Shown piece by piece: positions 47,143 to 55,006 of a stretch of DNA of 64,000 nucleotides. The translations under genes and the position numbers were made by a program. A model generated the notes under the pieces. It saw only the letters and a list, made by a program, of their open reading frames with translations. It was not told the DNA's origin and did no database searches. Position 1 is the first letter of the stretch, and every line of letters starts with the position of its first letter. The DNA comes from a virus, in the IMG/VR virus record IMGVR_UViG_3300046837_000396, positions 1 through 64,000 of that record; one strand, written 5' to 3'.

Positions 47143-48219
47143 CTAAACCTCTGAGAGCGGATCTTCTTTCTTCACGTCGACCTTCAAAACAAGACCGGCG
47201 CTTCCTTCGAGAATCGTGAACTCCATCACGACACCGTTGTCGAGATCGAGTCGGCAGGTCGGAAGGTCCACGATCGCCTTCGCCTTCTGGGTTGGGTCGT
47301 CGCGCTTCATCAACCCGAGGTTCTTCACCCCGAGCGTTAGGGCCGCCGCGATCGCGCCAGCCGGGAGCGCGCGGCGCCCGGGGGCTCCGTCGGGCATCTC
47401 GCGCCGACCAGTCTCGCGCCGCGGAAGGTTCAGCCGCTTTACCTCAGCCTGAACTTCGCGCGACGATAGCCCTTCGCGCTCGATCTTCTCGATCAGCTTC
47501 TTTTGTTCTGCTTCGTCCGAAACCCGTAGGAGCGCGACGACCTTGTGGGTTCCGAGCTTCTTGGCCTGTTCTTCCGTGAACCGCTTCGAGATGTCCATGT
47601 ACCGGTACGCGGTCGATGGGTCGATCCCGATCTCGGTGACGACGAATTGATTGAACCCGCGGTACGACTGCTCGCCTTCTTGGTCACGGCGGAGCCTCCA
47701 GCCCTCGCTGTGAAAGACTTCCGCGATCTTCTTACCGAGGAGCCACTTCGACGCCTCGACACCCGCATTCAGCGCCAGAATATCGCGAACCGCCTCGTCG
47801 AGTTGGCGAAGCAGATTCCCCTCGTCGACCGTCAGGTCGGCCTTCTGGGCCGGTTCGGTTTTCGGCTCGGGTTTCTTCACGATCTCGGTCGAAGGTTTCG
47901 ACTGCTTCGGGCGCTTTACCTGCGTGAGCTTCTGGGGCTCCTTCGGTTTCTCCGGAACGCCCGCCTCATCGTCGCCTCGGCCGCAAAACGGACACCCCGG
48001 GAGGTCAACGTCGGAACCCGCAAGACAGAGATCGCACTCGACGAAGTTATCCGGGTTCGTGATGTTCCGGAGGTGGATCTGGAGTAGACCGGCTCGGTTC
48101 GCGAACTTCGCGCCGCGCGGGATTCCCTTCACGCCGAACTTCTTGATTGCCTCGTCGACGAGGGCCTCGTTCATGTGTTCGACCCGGAACGCCGGCGTCG
48201 CGATCGCTTCGCTACTCAT
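47143..48219 (-). CDS. DNA-binding protein with DUF3102-like region, 358 aa
   Basis: N-terminal zinc motif VECDLCLAGSDVDLPGCPFC; Lys/Pro-rich linker; middle region YRGFNQFVVTEIGIDPSTAY, RYMDISKRFTEEQAKKLGTH and EREGLSSREVQAEVKRLNL, a helix-turn-helix plan as in DUF3102/ParB-KorB-like proteins of plasmids and phages. C-terminal ~80 residues form another small domain. May bind the origin or control the polymerase operon directly downstream. Confidence 0.75.
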   Translation of the reverse strand: MSSEAIATPAFRVEHMNEALVDEAIKKFGVKGIPRGAKFANRAGLLQIHLRNITNPDNFVECDLCLAGSDVDLPGCPFCGRGDDEAGVPEKPKEPQKLTQVKRPKQSKPSTEIVKKPEPKTEPAQKADLTVDEGNLLRQLDEAVRDILALNAGVEASKWLLGKKIAEVFHSEGWRLRRDQEGEQSYRGFNQFVVTEIGIDPSTAYRYMDISKRFTEEQAKKLGTHKVVALLRVSDEAEQKKLIEKIEREGLSSREVQAEVKRLNLPRRETGRREMPDGAPGRRALPAGAIAAALTLGVKNLGLMKRDDPTQKAKAIVDLPTCRLDLDNGVVMEFTILEGSAGLVLKVDVKKEDPLSEV

Positions 48220-48244
48220 CTGTCTGCCAAACCTTCCCGGCCCG

Positions 48245-48931
48245 TCAGGCCGCCATCCGTTCGATGTCCGAAACCGTGCAGCCGATATTGATCAGCGCTT
48301 GGTTGATCATTCTGGTCGCGATCGGTCCGTCGATTCCGGCGAACAGCTTCCCCGCGACCTCCCGCACCGATCCACCCGTCGCTACAAGGGCCTCGAGGAT
48401 CGAGCGATCGAACGTCGTTCTGCACCGGGCCAGTATGGCGCGAACCTCCGCAACCCGTTCTTGGATCGGTTCCGCGACGACCATGTCGGCGGGATCGAAT
48501 CCCCCTTCATCGACACCCCGCATCGACGAAAACGGGACCGCGTACCGCGATGGGTTCTTGTCGCGCGTGCCGTGCTTGTTGCACTGGCGGGCGCGGTGGG
48601 CTTCCGCTTTGCCGACAACTCCCGCCCCATAAAGTAAAAACCGCCCGATCGAAACACCACGCGAAGGATCGAATTCGGCGAACTTCTGCCAGACCGCCAC
48701 CGCCATCTCTTGCTCGACGTCCTCGGCACCCGTGGGGGCCTTCCAGCGCCGTAGAATCCAGGCCGCTTTTGCCGCCAACACGGGACGCGTTTGCTTGTAA
48801 AAACACTCGAACGTAATTCGGCCGTCTAGACAAGCTTGAGCTAATTCCTCGAACGAACCGCCGACCGGCGTGATGGTTTTGAGAGCTCGGTCGAGCGCTA
48901 CCCGCGCCCCGGGTTCGTACCGTCTCCTCAT
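48245..48931 (-). CDS. Second sigma-like transcription factor, 228 aa
   Basis: Residues about 60-120 look like sigma region 2: KAAWILRRWKAPTGAEDVEQ, EMAVAVWQKFAEFDPSRGVS, IGRFLLYGAG. Region 4 is weak (SVREVAGKLFAGIDGP). It may be a late-gene factor or a degenerate sigma. ATG 48931 has no clear Shine-Dalgarno; an 8-codon reading frame starting GTG at 48954 with AGAGG upstream ends in ATGA overlap with it, so re-initiation is likely. Two mutually exclusive hairpins lie just upstream. Confidence 0.7.
   Translation of the reverse strand: MRRRYEPGARVALDRALKTITPVGGSFEELAQACLDGRITFECFYKQTRPVLAAKAAWILRRWKAPTGAEDVEQEMAVAVWQKFAEFDPSRGVSIGRFLLYGAGVVGKAEAHRARQCNKHGTRDKNPSRYAVPFSSMRGVDEGGFDPADMVVAEPIQERVAEVRAILARCRTTFDRSILEALVATGGSVREVAGKLFAGIDGPIATRMINQALINIGCTVSDIERMAA
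48435..48441 (-). promoter_or_regulatory. Motif GCGCCAT inside coding region
   Basis: Within the sigma-like gene (codons RAI), not near a start; listed for completeness of the 16-copy set. Confidence 0.3.
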
Positions 48932-48978
48932 GACAATGCGCCTACATTGTTCACGTGATCCTCTTTCTCCGGACAATC

Positions 48979-49011
48979 GTCCTAGGTAAAAAACTCTAGG
49001 ACCAAAAGTCC
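48979..49011 (-). promoter_or_regulatory. Attenuator-like alternative hairpins
   Basis: On the minus strand GGGAC (from 49012) can pair with GTCC-TA, followed by GAG and six T, like a weak terminator; alternatively GTCCTAG (49002-48996) pairs over seven bases with CTAGGAC (48985-48979), burying the T run. The two structures exclude each other. The wider gap 48955-49105 is AT-rich and could also hold the promoter of the sigma-like gene. Confidence 0.4.
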
Positions 49012-49105
49012 CAGTGCGCCAAGCATGACGCGCCCTGTACCTATGTAAGTCTCGCGACTTTCCCCTAAACTAATCGAACGCTTAACACCTCTGCAAGTTT
49101 CTTTT

Positions 49106-49318
49106 TCAACCGACGAGCTTCGCTCGTGCGATCGCGATCGCGCGGGCAAGCCCGAGCTCGTTCGCGATCCTGATCATCTGCCGCCTGCTCACGCCAAAGT
49201 GCGTTGCCACATCGGACGTAATCCAACCGAGGAGCCTGTACTGTTCAAGAACGTCGTTCCGGGCCTGCCGTCGGTCGTACCGAACGAGCGTGCCGATGGG
49301 GGTCGGGCGGTACGACAT
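49106..49318 (-). CDS. Helix-turn-helix protein, 70 aa
   Basis: YRLLGWITSDVATHFGVSRR followed by QMIRIANELGLARA is a classic helix-turn-helix, preceded by a basic arm. Small repressor or activator candidate; could be the factor that binds TGTCTAGACA, though nothing links them directly. ATG next to the upstream stop region. Confidence 0.72.
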   Translation of the reverse strand: MSYRPTPIGTLVRYDRRQARNDVLEQYRLLGWITSDVATHFGVSRRQMIRIANELGLARAIAIARAKLVG

Positions 49319-49545
49319 CAGGTGTCTCGCGGCGGAGCCAGCATGGCGGTCACGATCGCCTTTTGGCGCGCGAGCTCGGCCCGGAGTCCTTTACGAGTCA
49401 CGAGCTCATGGAGGTACTTCTCATGAAGTCCGAGCAGGCGTGCCGCGCCGCTGTATGTGCAGCCTGCTTTTACGTACTGGGCGACCACGTATCGGCGAGC
49501 GGCTTCGGGATCAACATCGAACAAGTTGCCTAGGTAGGACCACAC
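49318..49545 (-). CDS. Helix-turn-helix protein, 75 aa
   Basis: GTG start within the primase 3' end (16-nt overlap). AAGCTYSGAARLLGLHEKYL-type sequence (AQYVKAGCTYSGAARLLGLH) is a likely helix-turn-helix resembling FIS/NtrC-C helices, followed by a basic helix. Paired with the HTH gene downstream; probably a small DNA-binding regulator. Confidence 0.7.
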   Translation of the reverse strand: MWSYLGNLFDVDPEAARRYVVAQYVKAGCTYSGAARLLGLHEKYLHELVTRKGLRAELARQKAIVTAMLAPPRDT

Positions 49546-50492
49546 GATCGGATCAGTTCTCCTAGATAGGATGGCGCGACCGTTGCGGGATCGGAACCTT
49601 TCGGGAGTTCGACGCGTCCGAATTCGACATGTCGGATCAGCGCAGCCCTCATTCGGTCGGCGGCCGCCTCGCCGGCGAGATCCGGATCCGTAAGGGCCAG
49701 GACTCGTCCGAACTGCGCAAGCTTGAGGATCTGGCCGAGATTAACCTTCGAACCCGAGAGGGCCGCCACCGGGAGACCCGTCGCCCTACGGGCCGCCATC
49801 GCGTTAAGGGCTCCTTCGGTCGCGACGACCGTCTGACCGCGCCGCGCGGCGCGGTCGGGCCAGAGATGCTCGCCGAACATACAGGAGTGGTCGGGACCTT
49901 CTTCCTCCGAAGCCGACAGATACCGGACCATCGCGCCGACGAACGTGCGGGCTGTGTAGTTTCCAATCCGACCCCGTTCGTCACGAGCCGGGAATACGAT
50001 CCGGCCCTGAAGTCGCCCCTCGACCGCGTAGCCAAGCCCCCACTGTTCGACGTCGCGTTCATCGAACCCGCGCTGCTCGACCAGGTATCGACGCGGCGTT
50101 GGGGCCCACGACGCGAGCGGGAGAACCAATACGGTCGCGGGTAGCCGGAACCGCGGCGCGACTGCCGGCTGAACGTTCACGATGAGACGCTCGACCCGTT
50201 GGCCGGCCCCCATCGCGTTCTGCTCGATCCACGAAACCGCCTCACCGGGACCCGAGAACCCATAGATCCGGACGACGAGATCGATCGCGGTCCCGCCCCA
50301 CTTACAACTGTGGCAGTAGTGAACCCCGTGTTTCTCCTGGCCCGGTACGTCTTTGATTCGCCAGGACGGTCGACGGTCTGCGTGACGGCCCCCGGGGCAG
50401 GTCGCGAGCCAGGTGTCGCCGTCGTGGGTCGCCTCGACCCCGAGCTCCGCGAGGAGCTTCGGAACGTCGACCGCGAGGGGGTCGTAACTCAA
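49530..50492 (-). CDS. DNA primase (CHC2 zinc finger and TOPRIM)
   Basis: TTG at 50492 overlaps the helicase stop (TTGA); longer frames are shadow. The CHC2 zinc finger is TWLATCPGGRHADRRPSW with HYCHSCKWGG near residues 25-65; TOPRIM signatures are TVVATEGALNAMAA (Glu) near 225 and LALTDPDLAGEAAADRM (DxD) near 270. 320 aa, smaller than DnaG, lacking the DnaB-binding domain. Palindrome copy 9 sits just before the TOPRIM strand, read as DRAARRG. Confidence 0.92.
   Translation of the reverse strand: MSYDPLAVDVPKLLAELGVEATHDGDTWLATCPGGRHADRRPSWRIKDVPGQEKHGVHYCHSCKWGGTAIDLVVRIYGFSGPGEAVSWIEQNAMGAGQRVERLIVNVQPAVAPRFRLPATVLVLPLASWAPTPRRYLVEQRGFDERDVEQWGLGYAVEGRLQGRIVFPARDERGRIGNYTARTFVGAMVRYLSASEEEGPDHSCMFGEHLWPDRAARRGQTVVATEGALNAMAARRATGLPVAALSGSKVNLGQILKLAQFGRVLALTDPDLAGEAAADRMRAALIRHVEFGRVELPKGSDPATVAPSYLGELIRSCGPT
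49571..49577 (-). promoter_or_regulatory. Motif GCGCCAT near gene start
   Basis: 25 nt before the GTG at 49545, inside the primase gene. Confidence 0.45.
49836..49855. repeat. Dispersed 20-bp palindrome, copy 9
   Basis: Perfect copy in the linker before the primase TOPRIM domain, translated D-R-A-A-R-R-G. Confidence 0.9.
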
Positions 50493-51925
50493 TCTCGCCT
50501 CCAGGACTTCTTCTCGCGCTTCGGTCCCGCGATGAAGTCCTCCATCTGCCCCCCTGCCGACTCCGCCGATGATCCAAACGGAACCTCGCGACCGCTCCAG
50601 ATCTGGGCGGTGTCGGGGTCGAAGTCGAACTCGAGCGCGATCGGCCATCGCCCGTCACGTTGCTTCAACACCAAGAGCTCAAACTTGTTGTCCGGGACCG
50701 ACTTGAAGAGCGCCGGGCGGTGCGTCCCGAACAGGTTGTCCGCGACCTCCACGTAGGCGCTCGATCCCTTCATGGTCGAACGATTCGGACGCTTGTCCTC
50801 TCGTTCTTCGACGTCCTTCAACTTCTGTTGATGATTGAAGATCCCGTGACATCGGCTCCTCTCCATCATCTCCTGCTGCCGATACAGGGCCCGCTTCTCG
50901 TCGCTCGGTGAATCTTCCTCGAGCGCTCGCTCCCAGAGGTCGGCGTAAAAGACGTCGCAGCCGGTGTCGCTCAGGTAGCCCTCGATCATGTCGAGGTTTC
51001 GCTCGTTCGACGCGCGCGAAGTCGAACGTCGAAAGGGATTCGGGAGAAACCTCACCCACTTCGAGATGAATTCCTCACGCTCCCGGAGTTGTTCAAATTG
51101 CTCGTCCGTGACGCGACCGAGCTTCACGTCGGAGCGGCTCCACTTCAGCGAGACGCACGCAAGGAACTCGAGGAGCTCTCCTGATTGGGGTTCCCACGCG
51201 CCGACCAGAACACGACGTCGTTGTCGGACCGACCCGAGGATAAAGTGAGCCCCCATCAGGGACTTCCCGGAACCCGAGACGCCCGTGATGAACGTGATCT
51301 TGCCGGGGGCGGCGCCCGGGATCAGGAGCGGTTTGCCGGTTTTTTGATCGACGAGATCGTCGAGCGACCGGATCCCAAACGGATAGATGGCGGCGCCGGC
51401 GCGACGCTTCCGGAGATCCTCCATCTGGTCGCGCACGAGCTGCTGGGGGTCGAGCAGAAGACCGCGATCACCGAATCCGTCGAACGATCTCGCGACCTGG
51501 AGCGCGAGCGCCCTTACCTTATCGGGCTCCGTCCGGGGATCCCGCATCGCGGTCACGAGTCCCTGAAGGGGTCCGATCCAAACATTTACTCGTGCGCGGT
51601 CCCACTCGAGCGTCCGGACGTGATGCTCGATGTTCGGGGGAGGGGCCGGCCGGAGCTCGATCAGCTGCGCCAGATAAGTCGAATCGACGCCGGCCGAAAG
51701 CGTCGCGAGCGTCGCGACGTCGAACCCGAGGTGCCGGCGTTCGAGCTCCCGAATGGCCGACCAGATCGCAGCGTTCTTCGGATCGTGAAAGTAGTCAGAC
51801 GGGACTCGCGAGACGAGAACCCGGCGGAGCTCGGGGGACGCGCACGCGGCCGCGACAATCACGACCTCGTTCAGCGAGTCTACTTCAAGAGTCGCTTCGC
51901 CAGCCTTCGGAGCTTCACGGGGCAT
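50489..51925 (-). CDS. dnaB: DnaB-like replicative helicase
   Basis: N-terminal domain (residues 15-120: NEVVIVAAACASPELRRVLV, FHDPKNAAIWSAIRELERRH) matches DnaB-N; the RecA-like motor has ITFITGVSGSGKSLMGAHFI (Walker A) near residue 215, CDVFYADLWE (Walker B) near 325 and a later GIFNHQQKLKDVE. 478 aa is typical. It should load at the origin candidate and work with the adjacent primase, with which it shares TTGA. Confidence 0.92.
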   Translation of the reverse strand: MPREAPKAGEATLEVDSLNEVVIVAAACASPELRRVLVSRVPSDYFHDPKNAAIWSAIRELERRHLGFDVATLATLSAGVDSTYLAQLIELRPAPPPNIEHHVRTLEWDRARVNVWIGPLQGLVTAMRDPRTEPDKVRALALQVARSFDGFGDRGLLLDPQQLVRDQMEDLRKRRAGAAIYPFGIRSLDDLVDQKTGKPLLIPGAAPGKITFITGVSGSGKSLMGAHFILGSVRQRRRVLVGAWEPQSGELLEFLACVSLKWSRSDVKLGRVTDEQFEQLREREEFISKWVRFLPNPFRRSTSRASNERNLDMIEGYLSDTGCDVFYADLWERALEEDSPSDEKRALYRQQEMMERSRCHGIFNHQQKLKDVEEREDKRPNRSTMKGSSAYVEVADNLFGTHRPALFKSVPDNKFELLVLKQRDGRWPIALEFDFDPDTAQIWSGREVPFGSSAESAGGQMEDFIAGPKREKKSWRRD

Positions 51926-51928
51926 CCG

Positions 51929-52234
51929 CTACGGATGACGCCGGATCTGGAGTTTGGAAGCGAGATCTTCGAGCACCTGATTCTCGGCCGACGCGATCCC
52001 GGGTAACGACATTTTGGCCGCTACCGCGCGTAGCTTCCGAACTCGCCCGCCCAAATCGACATCGACGGTTCCCTTCCGAAGATTCCCAAAAAACCACTCG
52101 CTCCACCGGCGGACCTCCCACCATCGAGGGCGGAAGATCCGCCAGAGGTTTCCTTCCCGATCCCCCATCAGGGTACCGTCCGGCACTTCGATCAGAAGCG
52201 GGCGTGGTGGTTTCGGAGGCAAGATCTTACTCAT
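51929..52234 (-). CDS. Hypothetical protein, 101 aa
   Basis: ATG at 52234 overlaps the upstream stop (ATGA). Begins MSKILPPKPPRPLLIEVPDG; middle NLWRIFRPRWWEVRRWSEWF is unusually rich in Trp and Arg. Located between helicase genes. No family recognised. Confidence 0.72.
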   Translation of the reverse strand: MSKILPPKPPRPLLIEVPDGTLMGDREGNLWRIFRPRWWEVRRWSEWFFGNLRKGTVDVDLGGRVRKLRAVAAKMSLPGIASAENQVLEDLASKLQIRRHP

Positions 52235-52761
52235 CGTGCAGCGTCTCGTGCGTTCGCGACCCGGTAGTCGGTCGCCATGCTGGCCGAGAAGAACCATCGC
52301 CAACCGAGCCGCACTCCACCGGTTCCCTGTTGGACTCGTTTCGCCTCGCGGCCCTGTTCACGATGCCAGGCCCACTGCATGTACCGGACTACATCCTCGA
52401 GGCTTCCGCCGAACTGATCACGAGCGAACCTCGTCGCCGCGATCGTCGCGAGTGCGTATTCCTTCCCGTCATCGAGCTCCAGCGGCGGTACCCGGTAGAC
52501 CTGCGCGTGGCAGCGCAAGTAAAGCGCGACGAGATGGCCGGGTCTGGTGCGCGACCAATCGCGTTCTTGGACGAAGTTCGCAACCTCGGACTCGTAGCGG
52601 GCGCGGTCTTTCTCGGAAGTTGGTCGAATGCCTTTTTGCTTCCGCGGTGGGGCCGACGACGCGAACTCCTCGGCCGTCATGCCGGCTTTCTTCTTTCCGG
52701 ATGCCGACTCAGCCTGAATCATCAATACGTCGAGACGCTCGTCCGTGAATCGTCGCCGCAT
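52231..52761 (-). CDS. Hypothetical protein, 176 aa, possible helicase loader
   Basis: Basic N-terminal part with disorder, then helical segments (ARYESEVANFVQERDWSRTR, SLEDVVRYMQWAWHREQGRE) ending in a basic tail. No P-loop is visible. Position directly upstream of DnaB-like genes suggests a loader or replisome accessory, but this is only contextual. Confidence 0.6.
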   Translation of the reverse strand: MRRRFTDERLDVLMIQAESASGKKKAGMTAEEFASSAPPRKQKGIRPTSEKDRARYESEVANFVQERDWSRTRPGHLVALYLRCHAQVYRVPPLELDDGKEYALATIAATRFARDQFGGSLEDVVRYMQWAWHREQGREAKRVQQGTGGVRLGWRWFFSASMATDYRVANARDAAR

Positions 52762-53156
52762 TACTTCCTCGAGTTGTCGCCGACGAGCAGACCGAGCTTC
52801 CGGAGGTTCGCCAGGTACGCTTGCTCCTTGCCTGGGTAGGCGCCCTTCGCAAGTTCGATCGCGGCGTTCCAGGCGCGCGCACCAGCGTCCTGGATCGTCT
52901 CGCCCGGCCGAACCTTTACCTTCACGAAGAATGGGCCGTGCTTGAAAGCGTTGAACTGGACCGGGCTGTAGGTTTCTTCGCCGTACGAGATCGTTACCTC
53001 GGTTCCCTCGTCGCCCACTAGTGGCGGTGACGTTGTGTTGTGAACGTTCGTCACAACGGTTCTGACGTCCTGTTCCGAAACCTTCTGCGGCGGCGCCTCA
53101 GCCGTCGGTTCTTTCTTCGCTTCGATCGCGGCTTTCGCCTCTGAACGCTTCAGCAT
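52761..53156 (-). CDS. Hypothetical protein, 131 aa
   Basis: Disordered N-terminal 45 residues (Ala/Lys/Glu/Pro), then a beta-rich domain TEVTISYGEETYSPVQFNAF, HGPFFVKVKVRPGETIQDAG and a final helix. Plausible small OB-like or structural domain acting in replication. No family recognised. Confidence 0.7.
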   Translation of the reverse strand: MLKRSEAKAAIEAKKEPTAEAPPQKVSEQDVRTVVTNVHNTTSPPLVGDEGTEVTISYGEETYSPVQFNAFKHGPFFVKVKVRPGETIQDAGARAWNAAIELAKGAYPGKEQAYLANLRKLGLLVGDNSRK

Positions 53157-53157
53157 C

Positions 53158-54660
53158 TCAAGTCCTCCTGATTCCGCCCCGGTAAGCCTTCTCGCGCTTC
53201 AGATACTCGTCCGCCGGCACCCAGACCTGTCGGTCGAGCACGACAACGTCGTCGTTCCAGCGCGCGAGATTCTCGACCGCCTTCAGGCCCGTGATGGCGC
53301 GATCCCAGAGGTAATAGAGCCTCGCGCCTTCCTTGCCGGCCGAGGTCCGGCAGAACCGACCCCGGACCTGCCCGAGGAGCTGTTCGTTCCCGATATGACT
53401 ACACAGGACGGCGCGGTCGAGCGTCGGAACGTCGATCCCGGTCCCGACCGCCTTGATGGTCCCGACGACCGTTCGGATCTTCCCCGACGCCGCGTTCCGG
53501 ACCGCTTCATCGAACTCGCGTTCGTTCTCCGGTCCCCCCACCATCACGCCAGGCGGGAACCCTCGCGCCACCAGCCCCGCCGCGAGCCTCTCGCAGGCGG
53601 CACGTCGGTCAGCCAGGAGGGCGACGACGTGGCCCGCACGGGCCTCCTGGGCCGCAAGGTCGGCCGCTATCGTGATCCTACCGGGGTCGGTCGCGAGTTC
53701 ACCCTGGAGCTTCGTGTGGGCCCACCGGATCCGGAAGGGGTTCCCGGACGCCTTCGCCTGCCGGTACCAACCGGGGGGCTCGTAGCCGGTCGGGACGAGC
53801 GCGACCTGTACGTCGTGCACGATTCCCTTCTGAACGACCTCCTGCCGCGGTACCTCCGCGACGACATCACCGAAGAGGTCCCGGATCATGTACTCGCGCC
53901 CGTCGCGCCGGCGTTCGTCCTTCGAGATCCCAATCCGGTACTGGGCCGGGAACGGATCGATCGCCGCGAAGAAAGTGTCGGCGGCCGCCGTCTGGACCTC
54001 GTCAAACACAACGGTCCCGAACATCGCCATCTGGTCCTCCACGAGCGGCCGGATCGCGAGGGTCTTCTGCATCGCGACCGTCAGGGGGGCGAGCCTGCGG
54101 GTCGGGCCCTGCACGATCCCGATGTCGATCTCCCGAAGCCCACATTCTTCCCGGATGCGCTCGACCCACTGCTTCAGGAGTCCCTTCGTGTGAACGATGA
54201 CGAGCATCCAGCGCCCGACCCGACACGCGAGCGCGAGCGCGGCTGACGTTTTGCCCCCACCGGTTTCGGCCCGCAGCAGACAGTTCTGCCGGGCCATCGC
54301 GGCCACGACCATCCGTTCTTGGTGGTCCCACGGTACGCCCCCCTTCGGGTACCGGTGCCGGACCGTCATCGGGCAACCGGACGCGCGCGCGTCGACGACC
54401 CTGTACGGGACTCCGGTCGCGCTGAGGATCCGGCGGACGCGCCCCATCCCGCCCCGCGGGACCGAGATCCCGGAGGGGATCGGGCGCCACGTTACGTCGA
54501 TCTCGCCGGTCGGACCGGGCTGTCCCGGGAGCGCCGGGATTGGGTGTTCGAACTCCCGCTTGAGCGTCGGGAGGGCGGCCGTGAGCTCGTGCGGCGGCAC
54601 CGGACTCGATTCCGGGACCTCCTCGACCTCGACACGGTTCGTGACCGTCACGACCACCAT
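53158..54660 (-). CDS. Superfamily 2 helicase (XPB/UvsW-like)
   Basis: ATP-dependent helicase. Motif I LLRAETGGGKTSAALALACR near residue 125; motif II FGTVVFDEVQTAAAD (DEVQ) near 215; motif III-like YRIGISKDERRRDGR; motif V VVGTIKAVGTGIDVPTLDRA and VI EQLLGQVRGRFCRT near 430. 500 aa, close to UvsW. N-terminal ~100 residues form an extra domain. Likely handles recombination-dependent replication with the UvsX-like protein. It starts just left of the origin candidate, with palindrome copy 10 in its leader. Confidence 0.92.
   Translation of the reverse strand: MVVVTVTNRVEVEEVPESSPVPPHELTAALPTLKREFEHPIPALPGQPGPTGEIDVTWRPIPSGISVPRGGMGRVRRILSATGVPYRVVDARASGCPMTVRHRYPKGGVPWDHQERMVVAAMARQNCLLRAETGGGKTSAALALACRVGRWMLVIVHTKGLLKQWVERIREECGLREIDIGIVQGPTRRLAPLTVAMQKTLAIRPLVEDQMAMFGTVVFDEVQTAAADTFFAAIDPFPAQYRIGISKDERRRDGREYMIRDLFGDVVAEVPRQEVVQKGIVHDVQVALVPTGYEPPGWYRQAKASGNPFRIRWAHTKLQGELATDPGRITIAADLAAQEARAGHVVALLADRRAACERLAAGLVARGFPPGVMVGGPENEREFDEAVRNAASGKIRTVVGTIKAVGTGIDVPTLDRAVLCSHIGNEQLLGQVRGRFCRTSAGKEGARLYYLWDRAITGLKAVENLARWNDDVVVLDRQVWVPADEYLKREKAYRGGIRRT
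53294..53300 (-). promoter_or_regulatory. Motif GCGCCAT inside coding region
   Basis: Within the SF2 helicase gene (codons RAI), 138 nt from its end; not near a start. Confidence 0.3.
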
Positions 54661-54677
54661 TGCGGCCGAGATGGCTC

Positions 54678-54697
54678 ACCGCGCCGCGCGGCGCGGT
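54678..54697. repeat. Dispersed 20-bp palindrome, copy 10
   Basis: Perfect copy 17 bp upstream of the helicase ATG, in its presumed mRNA leader. Confidence 0.9.
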
Positions 54698-54717
54698 CTT
54701 CGGGATCGCGATCGGCG

Positions 54718-54761
54718 GGATCGTCCGCGGATCGTCCGTATACCGTTTTCCGGATCGTCCG
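54718..54761. repeat. Three GGATCGTCCG direct repeats (iteron-like)
   Basis: Exact 10-mers at 54718-54727, 54729-54738 and 54752-54761, each containing a GATC. Confidence 0.85.
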
Positions 54762-54821
54762 TACGGATCCGCCTACTGATCCGGATCACGTTCCCGCCGA
54801 TCGATCACGCGCCCATGTGGA

Positions 54822-54838
54822 GTTTGCGACAAGCAAAC
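54822..54838. repeat. Inverted repeat GTTTGC/GCAAAC
   Basis: Six-bp stem (54822-54827 with 54833-54838), loop of five; flanking TGTGG and CCACA extend it with one bulged A. Confidence 0.75.
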
Positions 54839-54846
54839 CCACATAC

Positions 54847-54867
54847 GTGCTTCGCGCAGCGAAGCAC
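54847..54867. repeat. Hairpin, 9-bp stem, loop GCA
   Basis: GTGCTTCGC / GCGAAGCAC around a 3-nt loop. No T run follows on either strand, so it is not an obvious terminator. Confidence 0.85.
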
Positions 54868-54881
54868 CCTCACCCTTTACT

Positions 54882-54908
54882 GATCTAAGAGATCTGGGAG
54901 ATCTAAGA
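54882..54908. repeat. Three tandem 9-mers GATCTAAGA
   Basis: GATCTAAGA, GATCTGGGA, GATCTAAGA head to tail, directly followed by an AT-rich run. Each begins with GATC. Confidence 0.85.
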
Positions 54909-54941
54909 ATCAAAGAAACATATAAAAGAACAAGCAAATGA

Positions 54942-54964
54942 GGTTGGATACTGCGTATCCAACC
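54942..54964. terminator. Hairpin, 10-bp stem; possible terminator of leftward lysis/tail mRNA
   Basis: GGTTGGATAC / GTATCCAACC with 3-nt loop. On the minus strand it is followed by TCATTTGC and a T-rich stretch, so it may end transcripts coming from 55032 rightwards genes; an origin cruciform is the alternative. Confidence 0.45.
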
Positions 54965-54999
54965 ACTCTTATCCCATCCCCCCTACCCCCCTTCCCAGG

Positions 55000-55006
55000 A
55001 TGGCGC
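55000..55006 (-). promoter_or_regulatory. Motif GCGCCAT, not start-associated
   Basis: 25 nt after the stop of the gene at 55032; no start codon follows closely. Confidence 0.4.

Noticed and set aside
48823-48832. CGTCTAGACA, nine of ten match to the operator
   Set aside because: Inside the sigma-like coding sequence, single, with no start or -10 box at the right spacing; likely chance.
54847-54867. Strong hairpin considered as intrinsic terminator
   Set aside because: No T run follows on either strand; better explained as part of the origin-like region.
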